The position numbers and the translations under genes were made by a program. Under the pieces are notes generated by a model, which had not been told where the DNA came from, ran no database searches, and saw nothing but the letters and a program-made list of their open reading frames with translations. Shown here one piece after another: positions 18,561 to 27,764 of a stretch of 64,000 nt of DNA. Positions within the stretch are counted from its first letter, which is position 1. Every line of letters starts with the position of its first letter. Where the stretch lies: contig NZ_MKCT01000001.1 in assembly GCF_001855555.1 (NCBI RefSeq), positions 992,001-1,056,000 on the forward strand, written 5' to 3'. This DNA comes from Chromobacterium sphagni (lineage in GTDB: Bacteria; Pseudomonadota; Gammaproteobacteria; Burkholderiales; Chromobacteriaceae).

Positions 18561-19082
18561 TTATTGGCCCTGGTAGACGACGTCGGCGCGGCGGTTTTCG
18601 GCGTAGTCGGCGTCGGACGAGCCGGTAGCCTTCGGTTTTTCCTTGCCGAAGCTCACGGCTTCCAGCTGGCTTTCCTTCACGCCCAGCACTTCCATCGCGT
18701 GCTTGACGCTTTCTGCGCGGCGCTGGCCCAGTGCCAGGTTGTATTCGCGGCTGCCGCGGGCGTCGGTGTTGCCTTGGATGATCACTTTCTTGTCGTGGCC
18801 CTTCAGGTAGTCGGAGTGGTTGGCGACCACTTCCTTGCCGGCGCCGTCAACGGTGGAGGAGTCAAAGGCGAAGTACACGCTGCGCTTGGCCAGCGGGCTG
18901 TTCGGGTCGTTCAGCGGGTCCAGCGCCACTTGGCCCTGGTTGCTGGCCGAGGTGTCGACCGGCGCCTGGGTTTGCGGCGTCGGCGCTACCGGCGTAGCGG
19001 GCGCTTCGGCGGGCTTGGTGCTGGCGCAGGCGGCCAGCAGGGTGGCAACCGCGCTGCCGAGGACGAGTTGTTTCCAGTTCAT
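18561..19082 (-). CDS. pal: Peptidoglycan-associated lipoprotein
   Basis: 173-residue outer-membrane lipoprotein that binds peptidoglycan and TolB. The lipobox is LAAC in VATLLAACAST; a Pro/Ala/Thr-rich linker follows (about 22-50), then the OmpA-like domain with SVYFAFDSSTVDG, IIQGNTDARGSREYNLALGQ and RRAESVKHAMEVLGV. The Asp and Arg of NTDARGSREYN make the diaminopimelate site. The gene is 12 bases after tolB and ends with ENRRADVVYQGQ, the normal C-terminus. Confidence 0.96.
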   Translation of the reverse strand: MNWKQLVLGSAVATLLAACASTKPAEAPATPVAPTPQTQAPVDTSASNQGQVALDPLNDPNSPLAKRSVYFAFDSSTVDGAGKEVVANHSDYLKGHDKKVIIQGNTDARGSREYNLALGQRRAESVKHAMEVLGVKESQLEAVSFGKEKPKATGSSDADYAENRRADVVYQGQ

Positions 19083-19094
19083 TGTGTGGCTCCC

Positions 19095-20381
19095 TCAAGG
19101 ATTATTGAATGGACCCCATGCCGGGTCCTGTACATCGCCATTGAGCACCGCCAGCTTCACCTTGCTGCTGCCGTCCGCGGTGGCCGCATACAGCACGCTG
19201 CTGCCGCCGACGTCGCTGGAGTACAGCACCATGCGGCCATTGGGTGCGAAGCTGGGGCGTTCGCTATAACTACCATCTGACAATAGACGAGTGTCATTAG
19301 TTGCCAAATCCTGCGACATCACGCGGAAATTTCCGGCTTCGCGGCGGATGTAGACCAGGGTCTTGCCATCCGGCGACAGCTTGGGAGACACGTTGTATTT
19401 GCCTTCCCAGGTCACGCGCTGCGCGTCGCCGCCGTTTACCGGCACGCGGTAAATCTGCGGGTTGCCGCTGCGGTCGGAGACGAAGTAGACCGTGCCGCCG
19501 TCCGGGCTGAACGCCGGCTCGGTATCGATGCCGCCGTTGTACATCAGCCGGCGCGGGCTGCCGCCGGCGACGTTGAGGATATAGATCTGCGAATTGCCGC
19601 TGGTGGTGAGCACCACCGCCAGCCGGCTGCCGTCCGGGCTCCAGGCCGGGGCGGAGTTGCTGCCCTTGAAATTGGCCACCGCGCGGCGCTGGCCGGTGGC
19701 CAGGTCCTGCACCCAGACCACCGGCTTCTGGCTGGCGAAGGACACGTAGGCGATGTAGCGGCCGTCAGGGCTCCAGCTGGGCGAGATGATGGGCTCGCTG
19801 GAGCGCAGTATGGTCTGGCTGCGCTGGCCGTCCACATCCGAAATCTGCAGCGCGTAGCTGCGGCCGGATTTCAGCACATAGGCCAGGCGGGTGTTGAAGA
19901 AGCCTTTTTGCCCGGTGATCGCTTCATAGATCAGGTCGGCGATGGCGTGCGCCACCTGGCGGCTGCGGTCAGGGGTGACGGTGAATTCGCCGCTGGTCAG
20001 CTGTTTCTGCTGCGAGGCGTCCATCAGGCGGAAGCTGATCTTCAGCTGGCCGCCGGCCGTCTGCTCCACCTTGCCGATGGCGACGGATTGCGCGCCGGCG
20101 GCCCGCCACAGCGGGTAGCGGATGTCGGACGGTTCGAACGGCACGTTGGCGACGGCGGACGGATCGATCAGGCGGAAGGCGCCCGACAGCGCCAGGTCGT
20201 TGCGGATCACCGGCGTCAGGTTGCCCTGGGTGGGCGTCTCGTCCTTGAACGGCACGATGGAGATGGCGTGGCGGCTGGCGCCGCCGCCTATGATCTCGAT
20301 GTTCAGCTCGGCGCGGGCGCTGCCGGCCGCCAGCATCGCCAGCAGCAGCATCCCTTTCAGTACGGTTCGCAAACTCGGCAT
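19095..20381 (-). CDS. tolB: Tol-Pal beta-propeller protein TolB
   Basis: 428-residue periplasmic protein that shuttles between Pal and TolA. It has a signal peptide (LLLAMLAAGSARA), a D1 domain (about 25-160, with IVPFKDE and VIRNDLALSGAFRLID) and a six-bladed beta-propeller built from repeats of the form S-P-D-G: SPSWSPDGRYIAYVSF, APAWSPDGSRLAVVL, EPAFSPDGGTVYFVSDRSG and SPKLSPDGKTLVYIR. The length is normal. It is 32 bases after tolA. Confidence 0.97.
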   Translation of the reverse strand: MPSLRTVLKGMLLLAMLAAGSARAELNIEIIGGGASRHAISIVPFKDETPTQGNLTPVIRNDLALSGAFRLIDPSAVANVPFEPSDIRYPLWRAAGAQSVAIGKVEQTAGGQLKISFRLMDASQQKQLTSGEFTVTPDRSRQVAHAIADLIYEAITGQKGFFNTRLAYVLKSGRSYALQISDVDGQRSQTILRSSEPIISPSWSPDGRYIAYVSFASQKPVVWVQDLATGQRRAVANFKGSNSAPAWSPDGSRLAVVLTTSGNSQIYILNVAGGSPRRLMYNGGIDTEPAFSPDGGTVYFVSDRSGNPQIYRVPVNGGDAQRVTWEGKYNVSPKLSPDGKTLVYIRREAGNFRVMSQDLATNDTRLLSDGSYSERPSFAPNGRMVLYSSDVGGSSVLYAATADGSSKVKLAVLNGDVQDPAWGPFNNP

Positions 20382-20413
20382 TTCTTCCTCAAGGCTTGGG
20401 TGGCGCCGTCCGC

Positions 20414-21310
20414 TCAGTGCGGGCGGAAGGTCAGGGTAAAGGTCCGGTAGCCGTCATTGAAATTGGCTCCGGCCGGCAGTCTGGGGAAGGTTTTCGCCTC
20501 CCATACCGCTCTTTGCACTGCATCATCATAGGCCGCTTGGCCGCTGCTTTTCACCAATTGCACGGTTTTGACCTCCAGCGTGGGCAGCAGCGTGATCCGC
20601 AGCACCACCGCCGGATTGCCCGGCATGCCGGGCGGAATCTGTACCAGCGGCGTCACCTTGGCCTTGACCAGGTCGATCCAGCCGGCGTTGACGCCGGAGC
20701 CGTTGACCGCCCCGCCGTCGATGCCGTGCTTGCTGCCGGCCTGGTCGCTGCGGGCGTTGGGTTTGCCGCTGCTGCGGCTGCTGTCCAGGCTGGAGAGCAG
20801 GTCGTCGGCTTCCGAGTTGTAGGTCTTGGCCGGTTTGTGGCCATGCTTGGCCGCCGGCGGCGCCTCCGCCGGCTTGGCTGGTTTCTTTTCCGGCGCTTTT
20901 TCCACCGGCTTGGCTTTTTCCTGAATCTTCTTTTCCGGCTCGGCCGGCTTGGGCTCGCGCTTCGGTTTTTTCGGCTCGGGCTTGATTTCGGCCGGCGGCT
21001 TGGGTTCGGGCTTAGCTTCAGGCTTGGGTTTGGGGTGTTCCTTGCCCAGGTTCACCTCGGCCGGGGGCGTGTCCAGCGCCGGCTGGGGTTCGGGCGCCGG
21101 CGCAGGAGCCGGCGGCGGCGTGGCCGGGGCGACAACCGGCGCGGGCGGCGGCGGCGCGCTGGTCCACAGTTCCAGCGCCAGCGGCGCCGGGCTGGGCGGC
21201 GGCGTGGTCTGCAGGCCGCCCCACAGCAGCAGGCCGATCACGCCGGCATGAAACAGCGCGGAAGCTATCAACGTCCATGGACGCAGGGAAGTTGACGATT
21301 GCGAACTCAT
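20414..21310 (-). CDS. tolA: Tol-Pal cell-envelope protein TolA
   Basis: 298-residue inner-membrane protein that reaches across the periplasm to pull on TolB-Pal. One transmembrane helix (about 12-33, TLIASALFHAGVIGLLLWGG) carries the SHLxxH-like region. The long middle part (about 55-170) is rich in Pro, Lys, Glu and Ala (repeats of KPEPK/PAEPEKK). The C-terminal domain (about 195-298) contains VQIPPGMPGNPAVVLRITLL and YRTFTLTFRP, with VKSSGQAAYDDAVQRAVWEA in between. The stalk is proline-rich instead of the Ala/Lys helix of E. coli TolA. The start overlaps the tolR stop (ATGA). Confidence 0.92.
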   Translation of the reverse strand: MSSQSSTSLRPWTLIASALFHAGVIGLLLWGGLQTTPPPSPAPLALELWTSAPPPPAPVVAPATPPPAPAPAPEPQPALDTPPAEVNLGKEHPKPKPEAKPEPKPPAEIKPEPKKPKREPKPAEPEKKIQEKAKPVEKAPEKKPAKPAEAPPAAKHGHKPAKTYNSEADDLLSSLDSSRSSGKPNARSDQAGSKHGIDGGAVNGSGVNAGWIDLVKAKVTPLVQIPPGMPGNPAVVLRITLLPTLEVKTVQLVKSSGQAAYDDAVQRAVWEAKTFPRLPAGANFNDGYRTFTLTFRPH

Positions 21311-21720
21311 TGCTTGGGCGTCTGCTTGACGGTGAGCGCCACGCGCTTGATGCCGGCCTGGTGCAGCACGTCGGCGATCTTCACCACTTCGGCGTATTTG
21401 AGGTTGGCGTCGGCGGAGATCGCCACCGGGCGGTTGTCGTCGCCGATCAGCGCCTTGAGCTGGCCGGCCAGCTCATCCAGCGAGTCGACGGGGTTTTTCT
21501 GCTCGCCGTCTATCAGTTCGATCTTGCCGGCGGCGTCCACGGTGACCTCCAGCGGACGGACATCGATGGCGGCCGCCTGCGAGACGCTGGGCACGTCGAT
21601 CACGCCCGGGGTGAACATCGGGGCGGTAACCATGAAAATCACCAGCAGCACCAGCATCACGTCGATATAGGGCACGACGTTCATCTGGTTCATCTGGCGG
21701 CGGGGACGGCGGTTCAGCAT
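21307..21720 (-). CDS. tolR: Tol-Pal system protein TolR
   Basis: 137-residue component of the TolQ-TolR proton-driven motor. The single membrane helix reads MNVVPYIDVMLVLLVIFMV with the proton-carrying Asp in PYIDVMLVLL. The periplasmic part (about 45-137) has the dimer fold, with VDAAGKIELIDG and VAISADANLKYAEVV. TolR and ExbD are similar; the linkage to tolA, tolB and pal decides for TolR. Its TolQ partner is not upstream, where a methyltransferase gene stands instead. Confidence 0.94.
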   Translation of the reverse strand: MLNRRPRRQMNQMNVVPYIDVMLVLLVIFMVTAPMFTPGVIDVPSVSQAAAIDVRPLEVTVDAAGKIELIDGEQKNPVDSLDELAGQLKALIGDDNRPVAISADANLKYAEVVKIADVLHQAGIKRVALTVKQTPKQ

Positions 21721-21833
21721 GACGGGTACGGGATTGGTTCGGTCAAGTGGCGATCATAGCATCGACGCGTTGGGCGAGGCTGGCGGCAAAAAGTTTCTGA
21801 CTGCATCCATTCATCGAAAGTTCATGCGCGGCC

Positions 21834-22499
21834 TCAGCGCCGGGTGCACAGCGTCAGGCCGTCGCCCACCGGCAGCACGCACATGTGGATGCGCGCGTCG
21901 TGCTTGAGGCCGGCGTTGAATTCGTGCATCAGGCGCACGCCGGGCGGGTCTTCCGGCTTGGGTTCCACTACGCGGCCTGACAGGAAGATATTGTCGATGG
22001 CGATGACGCCGCCGGGCCGCACCAGTTGCAGGCAGGCTTCATAGTAGTCGCGGTAGGACGGCTTGTCGGCGTCGATGAAGGCCAGGTCGAAGCTGCCGGC
22101 CCGGCCATCGGCCAGCAATTGCCGCAGCGTGGCCTGCGCCGGCTGCAGCGCCAGCTGGATGCGGTCGGCGACGCCGGCCTTTTCCCAGTACTGGCGGGCG
22201 ATGGCGGTGAAGGCTTCGCTGACGTCGCAGGCCACCACTTCGCCGTCGTCCGGCATGGCCAGCGCCACGGTGAGCGCGCTGTAGCCGGTGAACACGCCTA
22301 TCTCCAGATAGCGGCGCGCGCCTATCAGCCGGGCGAGCCAGCCCATGAACTGGCCCTGCTCCGGCGCGATCTGCATCTTGGCCTGGCGGTGGCCGGCGGT
22401 GAACTCGCGCAACTCGCGCTGCACCGGATGTTCGACGACGCCGATGTTGAACAGGTAATCATGCAGGGCGCGGTCTAGCGCCACGGTACGGCTGGTCAT
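21834..22499 (-). CDS. Class I SAM-dependent O-methyltransferase (methyltransf_3 type)
   Basis: 221-residue cytoplasmic methyltransferase of the caffeoyl-CoA/catechol O-methyltransferase group. QIAPEQGQFMGWLARLIGAR leads into the SAM motif YLEIGVFTGYSALTVALAMP, followed by VACDVSEAFTAIARQYWEKA, the metal-binding FDLAFIDADKPSYRDYYE and GGVIAIDNIFLSGRV (Asp and Asn that bind the divalent metal in this family). I take the ATG at 22499 (MTSRTVALDR); the longer frame upstream is low-complexity. The natural substrate is unknown. Confidence 0.92.
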   Translation of the reverse strand: MTSRTVALDRALHDYLFNIGVVEHPVQRELREFTAGHRQAKMQIAPEQGQFMGWLARLIGARRYLEIGVFTGYSALTVALAMPDDGEVVACDVSEAFTAIARQYWEKAGVADRIQLALQPAQATLRQLLADGRAGSFDLAFIDADKPSYRDYYEACLQLVRPGGVIAIDNIFLSGRVVEPKPEDPPGVRLMHEFNAGLKHDARIHMCVLPVGDGLTLCTRR

Positions 22500-22515
22500 G
22501 ACGGGGCTTCCAGAA

Positions 22516-22541
22516 TGACAAAACGCCCGCGGGGGGCGTTC
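22516..22541 (-). terminator. Terminator after the DUF3460 gene
   Basis: AACGCCC (22522-22528) pairs with GGGCGTT (22534-22540); on the minus strand the stem runs into TTTTGTCATT. It separates the DUF3460 gene from the methyltransferase. Confidence 0.7.
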
Positions 22542-22560
22542 GGGGGCCGGCGGCGGCGGA

Positions 22561-22740
22561 TTAGTCCGGCTGGTAGACGTAGGGCTTCTGCGGCACGTCC
22601 GACTCTTTCCAGCGGCGCTGGTCGTCAAGGTCGGGGTGGCGGTCCCACAGGGTCAGGCGCAGTTCGCGGCGCTGGCTGTCCACTTCCGGGTTCTTGTCCA
22701 GGAAGCCTTTGATGAACTGGGTGAATTCGGACTGGTACAT
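22561..22740 (-). CDS. Small DUF3460-family protein
   Basis: 59-residue cytoplasmic protein of unknown function found in betaproteobacteria. It begins MYQSEFTQFIKGFLDKNPEV and contains LRLTLWDRHPDLDDQRRWKE, the typical LWD-(x)-DLD/QRR core. The ATG at 22740 is chosen because GGAGG lies seven bases upstream and the family starts with MYQS. It has its own terminator. Confidence 0.85.
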   Translation of the reverse strand: MYQSEFTQFIKGFLDKNPEVDSQRRELRLTLWDRHPDLDDQRRWKESDVPQKPYVYQPD

Positions 22741-22805
22741 CGTACCCTCCATGGTGGCTGATGGCGGAATTCTAATCGATTACGCGGCGCTGTGCCACGC
22801 CGCGC

Positions 22806-23393
22806 CTAGGGCTGCTCCGCGCCGTACAGCATCTTCTCTATGCGCTTGTCCGGCACCAGCCACAATAACGCTACCAGCAGGTACAGCAGGCCGGACAGCC
22901 AGGTTTCGTACCAGGCGAGGCAGATCGCCAGCAGGTAGACCGCCGGCGAGATCCTGCCCTTGATGTCGTTGCCCAGCGCCTCGGACAGCCGGGTGCGGTT
23001 GCCGGGCAGGCACAGCAGCGACTTTTGCATGATCCACCAGGCGATCGAGCACATCAGCAGCACCATGCCGTACAGGGCGACCGGCAACGGCGCGTAATGG
23101 TTCTGCCCCATCCAGCCGGTGACGAAGGGAATCAGCGACAGCCAGAACAATAGATGCAGATTGGTCCACAGCACCCGGCCGTCGATGCGGCAGGTGGCAT
23201 GGTAGAAATGATGGTGGTTGTTCCAGTAGATGCCGACGTAGACGAAGCTGAGCAGATAGCTGAGGAACACCGGCAGCAGAGGCGCGAGCGACCGCCAATC
23301 GGTGCCGTGCGGCACTTTCAGCTCCAGCACCATGATGGTGATGATGATGGCGATCACGCCGTCGCTGAACGCCTCCAGCCGGTTTTTCTCCAT
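22806..23393 (-). CDS. TMEM175-family (DUF1211) potassium-channel-like protein
   Basis: 195-residue inner-membrane protein with five to six helices. It opens with the family signature RLEAFSDGVIAIIITIMVLE (R-x-x-x-F-S-D-G), the selectivity segment in TMEM175 channels, and goes on with a His-rich YWNNHHHFYHATCRIDG. The length equals one channel repeat; bacterial members assemble as tetramers. Potassium conductance is known for homologues and is inferred here. The sensor kinase gene ends 42 bases upstream, so the two may be co-transcribed. Confidence 0.88.
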   Translation of the reverse strand: MEKNRLEAFSDGVIAIIITIMVLELKVPHGTDWRSLAPLLPVFLSYLLSFVYVGIYWNNHHHFYHATCRIDGRVLWTNLHLLFWLSLIPFVTGWMGQNHYAPLPVALYGMVLLMCSIAWWIMQKSLLCLPGNRTRLSEALGNDIKGRISPAVYLLAICLAWYETWLSGLLYLLVALLWLVPDKRIEKMLYGAEQP

Positions 23394-23435
23394 TCCTTGT
23401 CCCTTGTCGTTTTTTTGGTTCGCATTGCAACCAGC

Positions 23436-24428
23436 TTAGCCGTCCGGCGCCGGTTTGTCGGCGCGGCGGTAAGGCAGGCGGATGAGGGTGTAATAGCGGT
23501 CGCCGCGTTTTTCGCCAGCGAGCGAGGCCTCGGCATCGAAGAACAGCTGCAGCCTCTCGCGCAGATTGGACAGCGCCATCTGGTTGCCGCCGGGCCTGGG
23601 CGGCGCGTCCGGCGCCGGGTTGTCCAGCGCCAGTTCCAATTGTCCGCCGTAGAGGCGGGCGCCGATGACGATCTCGACCTCGCCGGCCAGTTGCTCGGCG
23701 CCGTGGCAGACCGCGTTCTCCACCAGCGGCTGCAGGATCAGCGGCGGCAGGATGGCGTCGAGCGGGGCTTCGATGCGCCAGCTGATCGTCAGCCGCGGCC
23801 CCAGCCGTTCGGTTTCTATCGCCAAGTACATGGTGGCCAGTTCGATCTCGCGCGCCAGCGTCGAGGCGCGGTCGGGGTCGGCCAATTGGGCGCGGAACAG
23901 ATCGGCCAGGTTCTCCAGCACCGCCTCGGCTTTTTGCGGCTGCGAGCGGATCAGCGCGATGGCGGCGTTCAGGCTGTTGAACAGGAAATGCGGGCGGATG
24001 CGCGCCTGCAGGGCCGCCAGCCTGGCTTCGGCCAGCGCCGGCGACAAGGCGCGCTGGCGCAGCGACAGATAATGCAGCAGCAGCGCCATCGCCAACATGG
24101 CCAGCGCCGGCAGTTGCCAGGCCAGCGCCGGCTCCAGTTGCAGCCGCCACTGGCACAGCCCGAAGCTGAGGCCGGTCACGGCCAGCGCCCAGCAGGCGCC
24201 CAGCCGTTGCCGCGCCAGCCAGGGGCCGAGCACCGCCAGCAGGGCCAGCGTCAGCAGGCTGCCCGGCACCAGCAGCAGCGCGGTTTGCAGCCAGGGCCAC
24301 AGCGGCTCGTTCCCGGGGAGCGTCAGCAAGCCGTCGGCGAACAGCAGCAGCAGGGGCAGCAGCAGGATGCGCAGCATCACGCCGAGATTGCGGAAGTCCG
24401 GCAGCGGAGGCGGAGTGGTACGGAGCAT
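23436..24428 (-). CDS. LytS/AlgZ-type sensor histidine kinase
   Basis: 330-residue membrane kinase. Four to five transmembrane helices fill residues about 15-125. A His_kinase domain (Pfam PF06580) follows, with the phospho-acceptor His in RIRPHFLFNSLNAAIALI, and then an HATPase part with LILQPLVENAVCHGAEQ (N box), LALDNPAPD and GGNQMALSNLRERLQLFF (G box). It resembles AlgZ/FimS and LytS kinases, which work with LytTR response regulators such as AlgR. No response regulator is next to it, so it is an orphan here. The TMEM175 gene follows on the same strand. Confidence 0.88.
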   Translation of the reverse strand: MLRTTPPPLPDFRNLGVMLRILLLPLLLLFADGLLTLPGNEPLWPWLQTALLLVPGSLLTLALLAVLGPWLARQRLGACWALAVTGLSFGLCQWRLQLEPALAWQLPALAMLAMALLLHYLSLRQRALSPALAEARLAALQARIRPHFLFNSLNAAIALIRSQPQKAEAVLENLADLFRAQLADPDRASTLAREIELATMYLAIETERLGPRLTISWRIEAPLDAILPPLILQPLVENAVCHGAEQLAGEVEIVIGARLYGGQLELALDNPAPDAPPRPGGNQMALSNLRERLQLFFDAEASLAGEKRGDRYYTLIRLPYRRADKPAPDG

Positions 24429-24919
24429 GGCTGGGCGCGGGGAGGGGCGATGTTGCGATCATAGCAAGCGGCCGGCGGCGCGGCATCCGCCGTCTGCAAA
24501 TCCGGCGGTCCGGCAAGAGCCGAGGATAGTGGGCCGCAGCTGATCTGGCGCAAGGCGCGGCGATTCTTGCGGCTTTCCCGGCTTTACAGTCCGGCATGTC
24601 TTTCGCTAGGGTCGGCCCTCGTGAATTTAAATATCAGTTAAGTCTTATTTTAATTGCGTTCTGGCCGCGAAGCATCGCCTCGCAGCATCGCTTTGTGCAA
24701 GAAACTGGCGAAACCGCGCTGTTTTCACGCCGCGCCATGCCAATGGCTTGGTATATTGCCTAGTTGAATCCGGTTTGTCAGACGATATACGGTAGTCAAT
24801 ATATGGCTTGCATAATGGATGGCGGCATGCTTTTAATGTTTTTCAAACAGCTGTTCTAAACCGTGCCGCGCGGCCGTTCAAGATACTGATTCCACAATCC
24901 ATTTCCAGGAGACACGCAG
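24429..24919. promoter_or_regulatory. 491-base gene-free region with likely pnt promoter
   Basis: No gene is visible. The right half is AT-rich. A promoter-like pair reads TTGCAT (24808-24813), 18 bases, TTTAAT (24832-24837); another is TTGTCA (24776-24781) with AATATA 17 bases on. The palindrome AACAGCTGTT (24846-24855) just downstream could be a repressor site. All are guesses by eye. Confidence 0.35.
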
Positions 24920-26074
24920 ATGCATATCGTCATCCCGGCCGAACGGCTGGCCGGTGAACGCCGCGTGGCGGCGACGCCTGACACGGTGAAAAAACTGGTC
25001 GGCGCCGGCCATGTCGTCACGGTGGAGCGCGGCGCCGGTTTGCACGCCGCCATTGCCGACGCGGCCTACGCCGATGTCGGCGCAGGATTGTCCGAGCAGC
25101 GCCAGACGCTGCTGGCGCAGGCGGACGTCGCGCTGGTGGTGCACATGCCGGAGGCCGCCGATCTGGAAGCGCTGAAGCCGGGCGCGGCGCTGGTCGGCAT
25201 GTTGGCGCCGTATGGCAATCCCTTGCTGCCGCGGCTGGCGGCGCGGCGGATTTCTGCTTTCGCGCTGGAGCTGCTGCCGCGCACCACCCGAGCCCAGAGC
25301 ATGGATGTGCTGTCCAGCCAGAACAATATCGCCGGCTACAAGGCGGTGCTGCTGGCCACCCAGTTCTACCCGCGCTTCATGCCGATGCTGATGACCGCCG
25401 CCGGCACGGTGAAGCCGGCGCGGGTGCTGGTGCTGGGCGTCGGCGTCGCCGGCTTGCAGGCCATCGCCACCGCCAAGCGCTTGGGCGCGGTGGTGGAGGC
25501 CTACGACGTGCGCCCCGCCACCCGCGAGCAGGTGGAATCGCTGGGCGCCAAATTCGTCGAGGTGCCGATGACGGACGAGGAGAAGGCCGCCGGCGGCGGC
25601 GTCTATGCCCGCGAGATGTCGGCGGATTTCCAGCAGCGGCAGAACGAATTGCTGGCCAAGCATGCCCGCAACGCCGACATCGTCATCGCCACCGCGCTGA
25701 TTCCCGGCAAGCCGGCGCCGCGGCTGGTGACGGCGTCGACGGTGGCGGAGATGAAGCCGGGCTCGGTGATCATCGATCTGGCGGCGGAAAGCGGCGGCAA
25801 CTGCGAGCTGACCCGTCTCGGCGAGGCCTACCAAAGCGACCGCGGCGTTCATTTGGTGGGCTACGCCAATCTGGCCAGCCTGCTGGCGGCCGACGCCTCC
25901 AGCCTGTACGCCCGCAATCTGCATGCCTTCCTCGGCCTGTTGCTGGCGCCGGAAGGGCTGAAGATAGACCTGGCCGACGAGTTGATCGCCGCCACCTTGC
26001 TCACCCACCAGGGCGAGCAGCGCTTCGGCGCCGCGCCTTCCGCCACCGCCGCACAGGAGCCCCATCATGGTTGA
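24920..26074 (+). CDS. pntAA: Proton-translocating transhydrogenase, alpha subunit part 1
   Basis: 384-residue NAD(H)-binding domain I of the proton-translocating NAD(P) transhydrogenase, which uses the proton gradient to make NADPH from NADH. It opens [20 protein letters not shown] and contains [20 protein letters not shown] (the RQD-loop region), [20 protein letters not shown] (nucleotide fold), [20 protein letters not shown] and [20 protein letters not shown] precedes the ATG. It overlaps pntAB by eight bases. The alpha subunit is split in two, as in Rhodospirillum, unlike the single PntA of E. coli. Confidence 0.95.
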   Translation: MHIVIPAERLAGERRVAATPDTVKKLVGAGHVVTVERGAGLHAAIADAAYADVGAGLSEQRQTLLAQADVALVVHMPEAADLEALKPGAALVGMLAPYGNPLLPRLAARRISAFALELLPRTTRAQSMDVLSSQNNIAGYKAVLLATQFYPRFMPMLMTAAGTVKPARVLVLGVGVAGLQAIATAKRLGAVVEAYDVRPATREQVESLGAKFVEVPMTDEEKAAGGGVYAREMSADFQQRQNELLAKHARNADIVIATALIPGKPAPRLVTASTVAEMKPGSVIIDLAAESGGNCELTRLGEAYQSDRGVHLVGYANLASLLAADASSLYARNLHAFLGLLLAPEGLKIDLADELIAATLLTHQGEQRFGAAPSATAAQEPHHG

Positions 26075-26366
26075 TCCCTTCATCACCAGCTTCACCATCT
26101 TCGTGCTGGCGGTCTTCGTCGGCTACCACGTGGTGTGGAACGTCACGCCGGCGCTGCACACCCCGCTGATGGCGGTGACCAACGCCATCTCCGGCATCAT
26201 CATCGTCGGCGCCCTGCTGCAGACCGTGGATATCGGCGGCAGCCAGCTCACCGTCACCTCGGTGCTGGGCGCCGTCGGCGTCTTCCTGGCCAGCATCAAC
26301 ATCTTCGGTGGCTTCCTGGTGACTCAACGCATGCTGGACATGTTCAAGAAAAAGAACAGGGGATAA
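26067..26366 (+). CDS. pntAB: Transhydrogenase, alpha subunit part 2 (membrane)
   Basis: 99-residue membrane part of domain II with three to four helices: [40 protein letters not shown] and [20 protein letters not shown]. The end [12 protein letters not shown] is typical. It overlaps pntAA by eight bases and lies three bases before pntB, so the three are one coupled operon. Confidence 0.94.
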   Translation: MVDPFITSFTIFVLAVFVGYHVVWNVTPALHTPLMAVTNAISGIIIVGALLQTVDIGGSQLTVTSVLGAVGVFLASINIFGGFLVTQRMLDMFKKKNRG

Positions 26367-26369
26367 ACG

Positions 26370-27740
26370 ATGCAGAATGTTTCGGCGGTTCTTTATCTGG
26401 TGGCCGCAGTGCTGTTCATCCTGGCGCTGAAGGGCCTGTCCAGCCCGGTGTCGGCACGGCGCGGCAACCTGTACGGCATGGTGGGCATGGCCATCGCCGT
26501 GTTGACCACCCTCTTGATTCTGGACAAGCCGGTGATGGCGTTGATCGCCGTCGCCGTCGCCGCCGGCGCGCTGGTGGGCGGCTGGAAGGCACGCACGGTG
26601 GAGATGACCGGCATGCCGGAGCTGGTGGCGGCGATGCATTCGCTGGTGGGCCTGTCCGCGGTGCTGATCGCCGTCGCGGCGATCTTCCACGAGGGCGTCA
26701 CCCACTCGCCGGTGCAAAAAGTGGAGCTGTTCATCGGCGCCTTCATCGGCGCCATCACTTTCACCGCCTCGGTCATCGCCTACGGCAAGCTCTCCGGCCG
26801 CTTCGGCGCCAGGGCGGTCAGCTTCGGCGGCCAACACCTGTTGAACCTGCTGTTGGCGCTGGCGATGTGCGGCTTCGGCGCCGCCTATTTCCTCAGCGGC
26901 AGCCAGGCGGCCTTCCTCGCCATGCTGGCGGTGGCGCTGGTGCTGGGCGTGACGCTGATCATCCCGATCGGCGGCGCCGACATGCCGGTGGTGGTCTCCA
27001 TGCTCAACAGCTACTCCGGCTGGGCGGCGGCCGGCATCGGCTTCACGCTCAACAACCCGGTGCTGATCATCGCCGGCGCTTGCGTCGGCGCCTCCGGCGC
27101 CATCCTGTCCTACATCATGTGCAAGGCGATGAACCGTTCCATCGTCAGCGTGCTGCTGGGCGGCTTCGGCGCCGAGGCGGCCGCCCAGGGCGCGGCGGGA
27201 CAGGCCGCGCCCAAGGCCTACAAGGCTGGCAGCGCCGAGGATGCGGCCTTCCTGATGTCCAACGCCGGCCAGGTGGTGATCGTGCCCGGCTACGGTCTGG
27301 CGGTGTCGCGCGCCCAGCACGCGCTGCAGGAGTTTGCGGAACTGCTGCATGAAAAGGGCGTCAATGTCCGTTATGCGATCCACCCGGTGGCGGGACGGAT
27401 GCCCGGCCACATGAATGTGCTGTTGGCCGAGGCGGAGGTGCCATATGAGCAGGTGCTGGAGATGGAGGAGATCAATGCCGACTTCTCCACCACCGACGTG
27501 GTGCTGGTGATCGGGGCCAACGATGTGGTCAATCCGGCGGCGCAGAAGGACAAGCAGAGCCCGATCTACGGCATGCCGATCCTGGAGGCGCACAAGGCGC
27601 GCAACGTGATCGTGGTCAAGCGTTCCATGAGCACGGGATATGCCGGACTGGACAACGAGCTGTTTTACATGGATAAAACCATGATGGTATTCGGCGATGC
27701 CAAGAAGGTGGTGGAGGACTTGCTGAAAAACGCAGCATAG
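26370..27740 (+). CDS. pntB: Transhydrogenase, beta subunit
   Basis: 456-residue subunit: about eight to nine membrane helices (residues 1-260, domain II) followed by the NADP(H)-binding domain III (about 290-456). Hallmarks are HSLVGLSAVLIAVAAIFH (with the proton-channel His), IPIGGADMPVVVSMLNSYSG, VVIVPGYGLAVSRAQHALQE (GxGxxxA/V motif), HPVAGRMPGHMNVLLAEA, VVLVIGANDVVNPAAQ and VVKRSMSTGYAG. It completes the pntAA-AB-B operon. A long GC hairpin follows. Confidence 0.97.
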   Translation: MQNVSAVLYLVAAVLFILALKGLSSPVSARRGNLYGMVGMAIAVLTTLLILDKPVMALIAVAVAAGALVGGWKARTVEMTGMPELVAAMHSLVGLSAVLIAVAAIFHEGVTHSPVQKVELFIGAFIGAITFTASVIAYGKLSGRFGARAVSFGGQHLLNLLLALAMCGFGAAYFLSGSQAAFLAMLAVALVLGVTLIIPIGGADMPVVVSMLNSYSGWAAAGIGFTLNNPVLIIAGACVGASGAILSYIMCKAMNRSIVSVLLGGFGAEAAAQGAAGQAAPKAYKAGSAEDAAFLMSNAGQVVIVPGYGLAVSRAQHALQEFAELLHEKGVNVRYAIHPVAGRMPGHMNVLLAEAEVPYEQVLEMEEINADFSTTDVVLVIGANDVVNPAAQKDKQSPIYGMPILEAHKARNVIVVKRSMSTGYAGLDNELFYMDKTMMVFGDAKKVVEDLLKNAA

Positions 27741-27764
27741 CGAGTCCGCCGCCCGCAGGTCCCC

